DNA from: Acidimicrobiaceae bacterium
Lineage (GTDB): Bacteria; Actinomycetota; Acidimicrobiia; Acidimicrobiales; RAAP-2
DNA length: 64,000 bases
Reading direction: 5' to 3'
Assembly: GCA_003164275.1 (NCBI GenBank)
Contig: PLSY01000392.1
Location: 1-64,000 of the forward strand
A model generated the notes under the pieces. The model was not told the origin of the DNA and made no database searches. It saw only the letters and a list, made by a program, of their open reading frames with translations. Of this stretch, positions 49,824 through 57,154 are shown one piece after another (the first letter of the stretch is position 1; every line of letters starts with the position of its first letter). The position numbers were made by a program, and so were the translations under genes.

Positions 49824-50633
49824 TCAACGATTGAGCTTGCCGAGGTCGACGCGCACCTGTCCCCCTGTCATGGTCTTGGCATCGTCGGAGGCAAGGAAGG
49901 CGACGACGCTCGAGACGTCTTCGGGTTCCATGAGGCGCACCGGCAGGCCGTTCATGAACACCGGGCCAAGGGTCTCTGCCTTCAAGGCCACCATGGCCCC
50001 GAGGTCGGGCTCATGGGCCATATCGGTCTCTACGCCGGTCGGATGGATGGAGTTCACCCGGATGCTGTACTCGGCAAGCTCGTTGGCCAGGCATCTGGCG
50101 ATGCCCACTACCCCGTGTTTGGCCGCCGTGTAGCCGACGGTGAAGGGTTGGCCGTAGAGGCCGGCCACCGAACTCGTGAGGATGATCGAACCGCCGTCAC
50201 CTTGGCTGATCATGGTCGGGATGGCCGCCTTGGCCGTGTGCCAGACACCGGTCAGGTTGACATCGATGACCTCCCGCCACTGCTCGTCGGTCATCTCCCA
50301 GGAGTTCCCGATGTTGAGGATCCCGGCGTTGGCGACGACGATGTCGACCCGACCGAGCTCGGCCACCCCTTGGTCGAGGGCGCTCTGCAGCTCCTCCATG
50401 TCCCGGACGTCGGCCCGACGAGCGACGATCCGGCGCCCCTCCTTCTCCACCAGGGCGACCGTCTCCTCGAGGTCCTCGGGCGTGGCCGGGGGATAGTTGA
50501 CCGTGTCGAATCCCGCGCACAGGTCGATGGCGATGATGTCCGCCCCCTCTGCGGCCAGCCGCACGGCATGGGCCCGACCCTGCCCCCGGGCCGCGCCCGT
50601 GATGAATGCCACCTTGCCGTCGAGACGACCCAT
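49824..50633 (-). CDS. Mycofactocin-coupled-type SDR
   Basis: A 269-residue SDR. The nucleotide motif is TGAARGQGRAHAVRLAAEGADIIAIDLC, followed by the insertion segment with YPPATPEDLEETVALVEKEGRRIVARRADVRD, the form typical of the mycofactocin-coupled SDR group that keeps NAD bound and passes electrons to mycofactocin. The catalytic Ser, Tyr and Lys are in SSVAGLYGQPFTVGYTAAKHG. It likely oxidises an alcohol; in an operon behind BVMO and ALDH it may feed the ketone. The start at 50633 has GGGGGAACC. This predicts a mycofactocin system elsewhere in the genome. Confidence 0.9.
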   Translation of the reverse strand: MGRLDGKVAFITGAARGQGRAHAVRLAAEGADIIAIDLCAGFDTVNYPPATPEDLEETVALVEKEGRRIVARRADVRDMEELQSALDQGVAELGRVDIVVANAGILNIGNSWEMTDEQWREVIDVNLTGVWHTAKAAIPTMISQGDGGSIILTSSVAGLYGQPFTVGYTAAKHGVVGIARCLANELAEYSIRVNSIHPTGVETDMAHEPDLGAMVALKAETLGPVFMNGLPVRLMEPEDVSSVVAFLASDDAKTMTGGQVRVDLGKLNR

Positions 50634-50678
50634 CGGTTCCCCCTTGTTGGTTGTCGGGCCCTCGGCCCTCTTGTCGGC

Positions 50679-52097
50679 CTAGCCCTTTGCCGTGTACCTG
50701 ACCTGCAGTTGAGTCATGCCATCCAGGCCCCATTGGCCGTTCTCGGCACCGATTCCGCTCCACTTGGCCCCCACCAATGGCTGGTCCGGGCCGAGCTCGG
50801 AGTGGGCGTTAACGAGCGAGGTGCCGCAGTCGAGACGCTCGGCCACCGCTGCCCCCCGCTCGGGGTCGCCCGTCCACACCGAGCCCGAGAGCCCGAAGGT
50901 GGTGGCGTTGGCCCGGGCCACGGCATCGTCGACATCTCGGTAGGTCATAACCGGGACGGCCGGTCCGAACTGCTCCTCGTCCACGATCCGCACGCCGTCG
51001 TCTACGTCGACCAGCACGGTCGGTGCGAAAAAGTAGCCCGGCCCGTCGAGTGCCTTGCCACCCACGGTGGCGTGGCCTCCGGCATGCAGCGCATCCTCGA
51101 CCAACTCGGTCACTCGGTTGAACTGGGGGAGGTTGTTGATCGGGCCGAGCTGTGTGCTCTCGTCCATGCCGTCCCCCACCACCACGGTTCGGGCCAGTTC
51201 GGTCAGCGTCTCGACCACGCCAGCGGCCAGGCTCTCGTGGACGTAGATGCGCTTGACGGCGGCACAGATCTGACCTGTGTTCTGGAAGGCCTTCCAGAAC
51301 AGCTTCTCGCCCACTTCCGTCGGGTCGGCGTCGTCGAGGACGATCGCCGCGTCGTTGCCACCGAGCTCCAGGGTCAGATGCTTCAGATCCGGCGCCGACG
51401 ACGAGGAGATGGCTTTGCCTGTCGCCACCGATCCGGTGAAGCTGATCTTGTTGGGCACTGGATGCTCGGTCATCATGCGACCGAGCGCGTCTCCGCCGCT
51501 CACCACGTTCAGCACCCCAGGCGGGAAGACGTCACGCAAGAGCTCGCCCATCAACAAGGTGGCCAGTGGCGTGAAAGGGGATGGCTTCAGAACCACGGTG
51601 TTGCCGGCCAACATGGCCGGGGCGATCTTGAAGGCGGCCACCACGACCGGCGCGTTCCACGGAGCGATGGCCGCCACCACCCCGAGCGGCCGGCGCAGGG
51701 CTTCCACCAACGCCTTCTCGTCGTCCCGGATGACCTGGCGGGGATTGGGCAGCTCGGCGTAGTAGCGGAACCACATGGCAGCCACTTGGGCCTCGCCGCC
51801 GGCAATGCGCAGTGGCTTTCCCTGCTCGGCGGTCAGGAGCGGGCCGATTCGATCCGAGGCCGCCGCCATGACGTCGGCTGCCCGGCGAAGGCAGTCCCGA
51901 CGAAACCCTTCGTCACTCCTCCAGGCCAGGAAGGCCTCGGCGGCAGACCCCATGGCTGCCTCCAGCTGGGCGGCCGTGCATTCGGGCGCTTCGGCGAACA
52001 CGGCGCCGGTGGCCGGGTTGATGACGCCGAAGGAGGAGCCCCCGACCTCGGGCCGTCCGCCGATGGTCATGGTCTGGGCCGTTGACGCATCACTCAT
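50679..52097 (-). CDS. Aldehyde dehydrogenase
   Basis: A 472-residue NAD(P) aldehyde dehydrogenase. APWNAPVVVAAFKIAPAML, FTGSVATGKAI for the cofactor, LELGGNDAAIVL with the general base Glu, and NTGQICAAVKR with the nucleophilic Cys are all present. It likely oxidises an aldehyde made from the alcohol released by ester hydrolysis after the BVMO step. It has GAGGGGA as ribosome site, lies 75 nt after the BVMO gene and 45 nt before the SDR gene. Specificity is not readable. Confidence 0.94.
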   Translation of the reverse strand: MSDASTAQTMTIGGRPEVGGSSFGVINPATGAVFAEAPECTAAQLEAAMGSAAEAFLAWRSDEGFRRDCLRRAADVMAAASDRIGPLLTAEQGKPLRIAGGEAQVAAMWFRYYAELPNPRQVIRDDEKALVEALRRPLGVVAAIAPWNAPVVVAAFKIAPAMLAGNTVVLKPSPFTPLATLLMGELLRDVFPPGVLNVVSGGDALGRMMTEHPVPNKISFTGSVATGKAISSSSAPDLKHLTLELGGNDAAIVLDDADPTEVGEKLFWKAFQNTGQICAAVKRIYVHESLAAGVVETLTELARTVVVGDGMDESTQLGPINNLPQFNRVTELVEDALHAGGHATVGGKALDGPGYFFAPTVLVDVDDGVRIVDEEQFGPAVPVMTYRDVDDAVARANATTFGLSGSVWTGDPERGAAVAERLDCGTSLVNAHSELGPDQPLVGAKWSGIGAENGQWGLDGMTQLQVRYTAKG

Positions 52098-52172
52098 GCG
52101 AGATCCCCTCGTTTCACACTCGATGTTCCGATGTCATTGTTGCAGGATCTGGGCGAGGGAGGCCTGCCATGG

Positions 52173-54098
52173 CTACGAGAACAGATAGTCGTCCTCATTG
52201 ACCTCACGCGTCTGATTCCAGTAGTCGAACAGGTTGAACGGCCAGTTCTGGGCCACGCGACCGAACTCGTTCTTGTACCAGCTCGACACGTCCGACGCTC
52301 CCCAGGCTCGCTCCAGGGTGGCCGCATCGATTCGTTCGTTGTAGGCATCGTGGGCCTCCCGTCGACAGTCCATGGACTTCGCGCCCCGCTCCAGCAGCAG
52401 GCGGAGACTCTCGGCGATGTAGTGGGCCTGGCATTCCGAGAAGTAGACGATGCTGCCGTTGACCACGATGTTGGTGTTAGGCCCGTACATGAGGAACAGG
52501 TTGGGGAACCCCGGAATGGTGAGCCCGAGGTGGGCACGGGCGTCTCCACCCCACGCCTCATGCAGGTCCGCTCCTCCCCTTCCGACGATGCGCATGGGCG
52601 TGAGGAACTGCGATGCCCGAAAGCCCGTCCCATAGATGATGACGTCGTGGTCGATGATGCGCCCGTCCTCCAGTGCTACCCCCGACGGCGTGATGGCGGC
52701 GATCGGCTCGGTCTCCACGGTGACGTTCTCCCGCTGCAACGCAGTCGAGTAGACGCCGCTGTCGACCACCATGCGCTTCGCCCCGAACGGATAGGCCGGC
52801 AGCATCTTGGCCCGGAGGTCCGGGTCGGGGAAGACGAACTCGTAGTAGGCCGTCAGCCCTTGGCGTATGGCGTCGTTCTCGGCGCTCACCGACCCAGAGG
52901 CGATGTCCCAGTCCGGGTCGACGACGGTCCGGGGGAGCAGCCCCTCTTGGAGCCTGGAGAACACCGAGAGCCGGTCCCAGCGGGCGTACTCGGGGATGTG
53001 GTCCAGGACCCACCGGAGGTTCTCCGGCAGGTCGTCGTGATAGTTGGGCATCGGCACGAGCCACGGTGGAGTGCGCTGATAGATGGTCAGCTGAGCGGCG
53101 CGCTCGGCCAGCCACGGGATGAACTGGACGGCACTCGCTCCTGAGCCGATGACCCCGACTCGGGCACCGTCGACCTCGACGTCGTCCTCCCACCGGGCCG
53201 AGTGGAACGACCGGCCCTCGAACGAGTCGATCCCCTCTATGTCCGGGAACGACGGTCGATTGAGCTGGCCGACCGCGCTGACCAGGGCGTCGAACTGGTG
53301 GGCGGAGCGCCGCCCCTCGGCATCGCGGACCGTCACGGTCCACGACGACGCGTCATCGTTCCACACCGCCTCATCGACCTCGTGGCAGTAGGAGATGGCG
53401 TCAGCCAGGTGGAGCTCTTCTACACAGGTGCGGAAGTAGTCGAGCAGCACCGGTTGGGTCGAGTTGAACTGGGGCCAGTGGGGACTCTGGGCAAAGGAGT
53501 AACTGTAGAGATGATTGGGCACGTCGACCCGGCATCCCGGATAGGTGTTCTCGAGCCAGGTGCCGCCCACGTCGGCGTTCTTCTCATAGACACGGACGCT
53601 GCAGCCGGCCTGGCGGAGACGCAGCGCGGTCACGATCCCCGACATGCCCGCCCCGATGATCGCCACCGTCATGGGTCGGTCGGGAGTGATCTCCGAAGCC
53701 CGCCAGGCCGGCTTGCGCAGATCTGCGCCCCCGAGGGCCAGTTCTTCTTCGAACAGCTGGAAGTGGTCGTCGTCCACCGGGCCGCACAGGAACTCGATCG
53801 AGGACCTCAGCTGCTCGCCAGTGAGGGGCGGAGCCGGTTTGCACCCGGCGTCCCGGAAACGGATCAGGGCCCGGGCTACAAGATCCCTGGCCCGATCGGC
53901 CTGTTCGGGCGAGAGCCCGTCCTCCCCCGTCATCTGCACGCTCGACGGGTCCGGTCGAAACTCATCGGCCAGGAGACCAACCTCACCCGTGAGGTGGGCC
54001 GCGGCAACGAGCAGCTGGGGCACCGGGACACCATCCAACCGGCGGTTGATGGTGTGGTCATCTTCGACCACGGGTTGAGCATCGAAGTCGAGCCGCAT
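52173..54098 (-). CDS. Baeyer-Villiger-type flavin monooxygenase (HAPMO-like)
   Basis: A 641-residue protein, the length of 4-hydroxyacetophenone monooxygenase, with an N-terminal extension of about 140 residues rich in helices. The first Rossmann site is VAIIGAGMSGIVTALRLRQAG at about residues 145-165. ADVGGTWLENTYPGCRVDVPNHLYSYSF and DSFEGRSFHSARWEDD follow. The last fits the BVMO fingerprint FxGxxxHxxxW(P/D), with Glu at the final position. A second nucleotide motif is GVIGSGASAVQFIPWLAE. It should insert oxygen into a ketone with NADPH and FAD. The ATG at 54098 is divergent from the TetR gene. Confidence 0.9.
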   Translation of the reverse strand: MRLDFDAQPVVEDDHTINRRLDGVPVPQLLVAAAHLTGEVGLLADEFRPDPSSVQMTGEDGLSPEQADRARDLVARALIRFRDAGCKPAPPLTGEQLRSSIEFLCGPVDDDHFQLFEEELALGGADLRKPAWRASEITPDRPMTVAIIGAGMSGIVTALRLRQAGCSVRVYEKNADVGGTWLENTYPGCRVDVPNHLYSYSFAQSPHWPQFNSTQPVLLDYFRTCVEELHLADAISYCHEVDEAVWNDDASSWTVTVRDAEGRRSAHQFDALVSAVGQLNRPSFPDIEGIDSFEGRSFHSARWEDDVEVDGARVGVIGSGASAVQFIPWLAERAAQLTIYQRTPPWLVPMPNYHDDLPENLRWVLDHIPEYARWDRLSVFSRLQEGLLPRTVVDPDWDIASGSVSAENDAIRQGLTAYYEFVFPDPDLRAKMLPAYPFGAKRMVVDSGVYSTALQRENVTVETEPIAAITPSGVALEDGRIIDHDVIIYGTGFRASQFLTPMRIVGRGGADLHEAWGGDARAHLGLTIPGFPNLFLMYGPNTNIVVNGSIVYFSECQAHYIAESLRLLLERGAKSMDCRREAHDAYNERIDAATLERAWGASDVSSWYKNEFGRVAQNWPFNLFDYWNQTREVNEDDYLFS

Positions 54099-54134
54099 AC
54101 ATGCATGCTTCCACCTGCTTGGACATCCGTCCAG

Positions 54135-54150
54135 TACTGTTGACTTCGTG
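54135..54150 (+). promoter_or_regulatory. Promoter TACTGT placed before a leaderless GTG
   Basis: TACTGT (54135-54140) is 7 nt before GTG at 54148. It also forms the palindrome CAGTACTG (54133-54140), so the divergent BVMO promoter may overlap it. Confidence 0.45.
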
Positions 54151-54210
54151 CACATCAGGCTTGGCGCTCACCCCATCGAGGCGACAGCCGGGCGGCCGAT
54201 CGGTGACTGA
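54148..54210 (+). CDS. Short leader ORF before the TetR gene
   Basis: GTG at 54148 opens a 20-codon frame (VHIRLGAHPIEATAGRPIGD) ending with TGA at 54208-54210, which overlaps the TetR start GTG at 54203 in another frame. With TACTGT 7 nt upstream, the transcript would be leaderless at this GTG. Ribosomes finishing here could reinitiate at the TetR gene. Leader peptides of this kind are common in actinobacteria, but whether this is translated is unknown. It has no recognisable function. Confidence 0.35.
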   Translation: MHIRLGAHPIEATAGRPIGD

Positions 54211-54802
54211 GGTCCCGAAGACCCGTTGGTCGTCTAGCCAGTTGGCATCACGGACCTCTATCCGAGACGCCGCGGCACGAGTGGTCGCCCGAGAAGGGCT
54301 GGCAGGCTGCACCGTTCGGGCTGTGGCCATGGAGGCCGGACTGCCGAAGAGCACCGTGCACTATCTGGTGGTCGACACCAACGAGCTGGTCGACCTGGCC
54401 GTGCAGTCTTTCATCGGGCAGCTCGTCGCCCAATGGCGATCGATCATCGAGGACGAGGTCGACGGCGGCCAGGCACTGAGCTCCCTTGTTCGCATGTTCC
54501 TCGGCCGGGGACCGCAGACCGTCACCTTGAAGGACCCGAGCCTATGGTCCTCGTACACCACCCATGCGTGGAAGCGGGGGGCGGACGAAGAGATCCTGGC
54601 CTGTTTTTCCATGGTGTCCCAGCTCTTCGAGGAGGTGCTCGAACGCCACGGGGTCTCCGACCCGGCCATACGGGCGAGATCGATCCACTACTACCTCCTC
54701 GGCGCAGTACAGCGGAACGTCACCCTGCCGGTTCCATCCACAGAAGTGGCCTTCGCCATCTCGTCACTGTCGGGAGTGGCCATCGACCCCGATGCTTGTT
54801 GA
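54203..54802 (+). CDS. TetR-family regulator
   Basis: A 199-residue TetR protein. HTH near residues 20-60: SIRDAAARVVAREGLAGCTVRAVAMEAGLPKSTVHYLVVDTNELVDLAV. The second half includes WSSYTTHAWKRGADEEILACF and ARSIHYYLLGAVQRNVTLPV. The GTG at 54203 is used because it lies about 20 residues before the helix; longer starts upstream are in frame but fall in the BVMO promoter region. It is divergent from the BVMO operon, so it is the likely repressor of that operon. The leader ORF at 54148 overlaps its start. Confidence 0.86.
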   Translation: MTEVPKTRWSSSQLASRTSIRDAAARVVAREGLAGCTVRAVAMEAGLPKSTVHYLVVDTNELVDLAVQSFIGQLVAQWRSIIEDEVDGGQALSSLVRMFLGRGPQTVTLKDPSLWSSYTTHAWKRGADEEILACFSMVSQLFEEVLERHGVSDPAIRARSIHYYLLGAVQRNVTLPVPSTEVAFAISSLSGVAIDPDAC

Positions 54803-54888
54803 ACGTCAGCGCGCCGCATCGATGCCAGTGGCGTCTCGCCCCGAGACTTCCGTCATCTCGGTGCCGCCAACGATGTTCTGGTTGCCGT

Positions 54889-55575
54889 TCAGGCCAACGG
54901 GCTGAACTGGGCTCCGTCGAAACGATCGACGGTGGTGAACTCGGAGACTTCGGCCCTCTTCAGCTTGGTGATCACCTTCACAGGGTGTCCCAGTGCCAAC
55001 ATGCCGGCCAGGGCGAATCCGGTGGGTATGCCAAGCACGTCTTTGACCGCCGGTTCCTGGCGGGCAAGAGCTGTCGTCATGACCCCGGCCAAACCGACGT
55101 CGCGGGCGGCGAGCAGGATGTTGTGAGCGAATGGATAGACCGAAGCCCCTCCCGCAATGCTCTGACGGTCGAGCCCGTTATCCATAACGGCCAGCTGGGC
55201 CAGCTCGACAACCAGCACGAGCAGGACCGGCACCTCATCTAGGTGATCGGAGAATGGCATTGGGGTAGGCGTCGCCCTGGCCTCCTCCAAATCAATGGCC
55301 GGACCGGTCCACTTCCCGTCGTCCAGAGGGGCGAAGGCCACCAGCCCGGCGTAGACATGGGCCATGTACTCCCGCCAGCTCAACACGTACAGTTCCCGTA
55401 TCCGGCGGCGTATCGTTCGGTCCTTCACGACGATCACGTGCCAGCCCTGCCGGTTGCCACCACTCGGGGCGAAACGGGCCACGTCCAACAGGCCCATGAC
55501 CTCCTGATCGGACACCTCCTCGTCGGTGAACTCCCGCGTGGCCGGTGTCGTCCTCATGACGTCCCTCAACTCCAT
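54889..55575 (-). CDS. Nitroreductase-family protein
   Basis: A 228-residue FMN protein of the nitroreductase superfamily. The opening is TTPATREFTDEEVSDQEVMGLLDVARFAPSGGNRQGW, where the Arg and PSGGN segment contact FMN, and later AHNILLAARDVGLAGVMTTAL marks the conserved helix with a LALGHPV end. Some members are enzymes of flavin chemistry beyond nitro groups. The start at 55575 is supported by TACCAT then GCGGGC and ATG, a leaderless-type layout on the minus strand, with no ribosome site. It converges with the TetR gene and is divergent from the cupin gene. Confidence 0.87.
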   Translation of the reverse strand: MELRDVMRTTPATREFTDEEVSDQEVMGLLDVARFAPSGGNRQGWHVIVVKDRTIRRRIRELYVLSWREYMAHVYAGLVAFAPLDDGKWTGPAIDLEEARATPTPMPFSDHLDEVPVLLVLVVELAQLAVMDNGLDRQSIAGGASVYPFAHNILLAARDVGLAGVMTTALARQEPAVKDVLGIPTGFALAGMLALGHPVKVITKLKRAEVSEFTTVDRFDGAQFSPLA

Positions 55576-55587
55576 GCCCGCATGGTA
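55573..55587 (-). promoter_or_regulatory. Leaderless-type promoter, TACCAT before ATG
   Basis: On the minus strand TACCAT (55587-55582) is followed by GCGGGC and ATG (55575-55573). This is the third example of a TANNNT box six nt before a start in this window. Confidence 0.5.
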
Positions 55588-55697
55588 ACGGGCAGGACCC
55601 GATCACGCCGGGCCGATCGGAGGGGCCGGCTCGGAGGGACGCGACCCCGTCGACGAAGTGGCCAGCCATCGACCGTCACCGGACCTCTCGCTTGTCC

Positions 55698-55703
55698 TAC
55701 GCT
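55698..55703 (+). promoter_or_regulatory. -10 box TACGCT of the cupin gene
   Basis: TACGCT at 55698-55703 would give a start near 55710 and a leader of about 29 nt, which holds GAGAGGGTGGG before the ATG at 55739. Confidence 0.45.
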
Positions 55704-55738
55704 CGTGGCTGACGAGTGAGAGAGGGTGGGATCATTCA

Positions 55739-56188
55739 ATGAGAAGAGTTGTGACCGGCGAGATCGACGGCCGCTCTGTCGTCGTCTCGGACGGAGTCGT
55801 TCCTTCATCGAAGTATTGGGACGAGCTCTGGCTGACCTCAGCCAACGAGCCGCTCGGTCACCAAGCCGACGGCCAGATGCTTGCCCTCGAGCCGGAGCGA
55901 GGCGGCACAAACTGGCGGTTGGTTGCCGTTCCTCCCAAGGCCTCGATGGGCGCAGCCCGGGTGGTCGACGAGACGGTCAGAGGAGTGGCGGACGCCGAAG
56001 GATTCCACAAGACCGACACCGTGGACTACGTCTATGTCCTCGACGGCGACCTCACCTTGAAGCTGGAGGATGGCGAGGCGCAGCTCCATCCAGGGGATTG
56101 CGTCGTCCAACGTGCCACCAATCACGCGTGGCACAACTACAACGACGAGCCCGTCCACATCCTCGCCGTCATGGTTACCCTTTCCTGA
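55739..56188 (+). CDS. Cupin-domain protein
   Basis: A 149-residue single-domain cupin. The barrel motif is FHKTDTVDYVYVLDGDLTLKLEDGEAQLHPGDCVVQRATNHAWHN, where the His/Asp/Tyr positions and the later His-x-x-His-like pair are typical metal ligands. The N-terminal part (VVVSDGVVPSSKYWDELW) precedes the barrel. Members are dioxygenases, isomerases or binding proteins; the reaction here is unknown. The ATG at 55739 is supported by a GAGAGGGTGGG ribosome site and a TACGCT -10. It is divergent from the nitroreductase. Confidence 0.84.
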   Translation: MRRVVTGEIDGRSVVVSDGVVPSSKYWDELWLTSANEPLGHQADGQMLALEPERGGTNWRLVAVPPKASMGAARVVDETVRGVADAEGFHKTDTVDYVYVLDGDLTLKLEDGEAQLHPGDCVVQRATNHAWHNYNDEPVHILAVMVTLS

Positions 56189-56427
56189 ACCTCCCCACTG
56201 TGGACATCCGGTCGACCACCTGGATACTCGGACCCTGCCTGCGACCCAAGGGCTCAGTGGGGAGATGAGCAGTGGTCGGCTTCGCTCGGGCCCGTAGTCC
56301 GTGCCCCGACTCCCCCCTCCTCGCTCATGTCGGGGCGGAGCAACTCCGGGCAACTCCCCCCAGCCGCAATCGAGTGACGATCGGCAACTCCGATCACGGA
56401 CGTGGAGAGCGCCGCTCAACGTCGGCC

Positions 56428-56961
56428 ATGTGCGAAGATCGCCCAGTGCCGGACAGCGTGGTTCGCGATAGCGAGTGGCTCAGAACTGTCGTCGAGATCC
56501 AACAACTGTGCTACCGCTACGCCTTGGCCGTCGACTCGCGGGACATGGATTCGCTCGTCCGGCTTTTTGTCGCAGACGTCAAGATCGGAAAGGGTGCCGC
56601 CGGACGGGAGGCCCTGAAAGAGTGGTACACCGAGGCCCTTCGAACGGTCGGGGCGACCGTCCATTTCGTCGGCAATCACACGGTGGATGTCGCCAACGAA
56701 ACGGAGGCGGACGGGGTCGTCTACTGCCGCGAGGAGATCGAGGACCTGACGACCGGCACGTGGCGAGCCGGGATGATCCAGTACTGGGACCGGTACCGGC
56801 TGGTCGAGGGCGAGTGGCTCTTTGTCAGGCGACGCGTTCGGCGGTGGTTCGCCACCGAGCCGTTCACCACCGGACCTGCTCCGGGGAGTGGAACGGGGCC
56901 GACCGAGGCCGCGCTGCCCGGGGCGTTCCCCACCTGGTCGGCCTTCTGGGAAGTGCCGTAG
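56428..56961 (+). CDS. SnoaL-like (NTF2-fold) protein
   Basis: A 177-residue cone-fold protein of the SnoaL group. Its helix reads TVVEIQQLCYRYALAVDSRDMDSLVRLFVADV and the middle strand VHFVGNHTVDVANETEADGVV. The C-terminal tail (GPAPGSGTGPTEAALPG) is a Pro/Gly-rich extension beyond the fold. ATG at 56428 is used; a GTG at 56446 is also possible and fits a leaderless start. Its stop lies inside a strong hairpin. It resembles the 43632 protein but is not next to the same partners. Confidence 0.82.
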   Translation: MCEDRPVPDSVVRDSEWLRTVVEIQQLCYRYALAVDSRDMDSLVRLFVADVKIGKGAAGREALKEWYTEALRTVGATVHFVGNHTVDVANETEADGVVYCREEIEDLTTGTWRAGMIQYWDRYRLVEGEWLFVRRRVRRWFATEPFTTGPAPGSGTGPTEAALPGAFPTWSAFWEVP

Positions 56962-56988
56962 GCCTTTGGCGCTGCCTACGGCACTTCC
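56949..56988. terminator. Hairpin overlapping the stop codon of the SnoaL-like gene
   Basis: GGAAGTGCCGTAGGC (56949-56963) and GCCTACGGCACTTCC (56974-56988) form a perfect 15-bp stem with a 10-nt loop. The TAG stop at 56959-56961 lies in the left arm. There is no T tract, but the stem can act on both convergent transcripts. Confidence 0.65.
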
Positions 56989-57154
56989 GGGCTGCCGCTA
57001 GCTCTCGGGCGCTCCAGATCACTGGGCCGGCACCGGATGCGGCCATTCGATTTGCGCTGGCCGCGTGGCCACCAGCTTCGGCCAGTAGTTACCTGCCCTG
57101 CTGACCCCTTGGCATAGACCCACGTTGTCGAGGTACGTGGCCGACTCTCAGGCC

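Noticed and set aside
50013..52085. A 690-codon plus-strand frame over the SDR and aldehyde dehydrogenase genes
   Set aside because: It is antisense to complete, conserved enzymes; codon and peptide patterns are those of a shadow.
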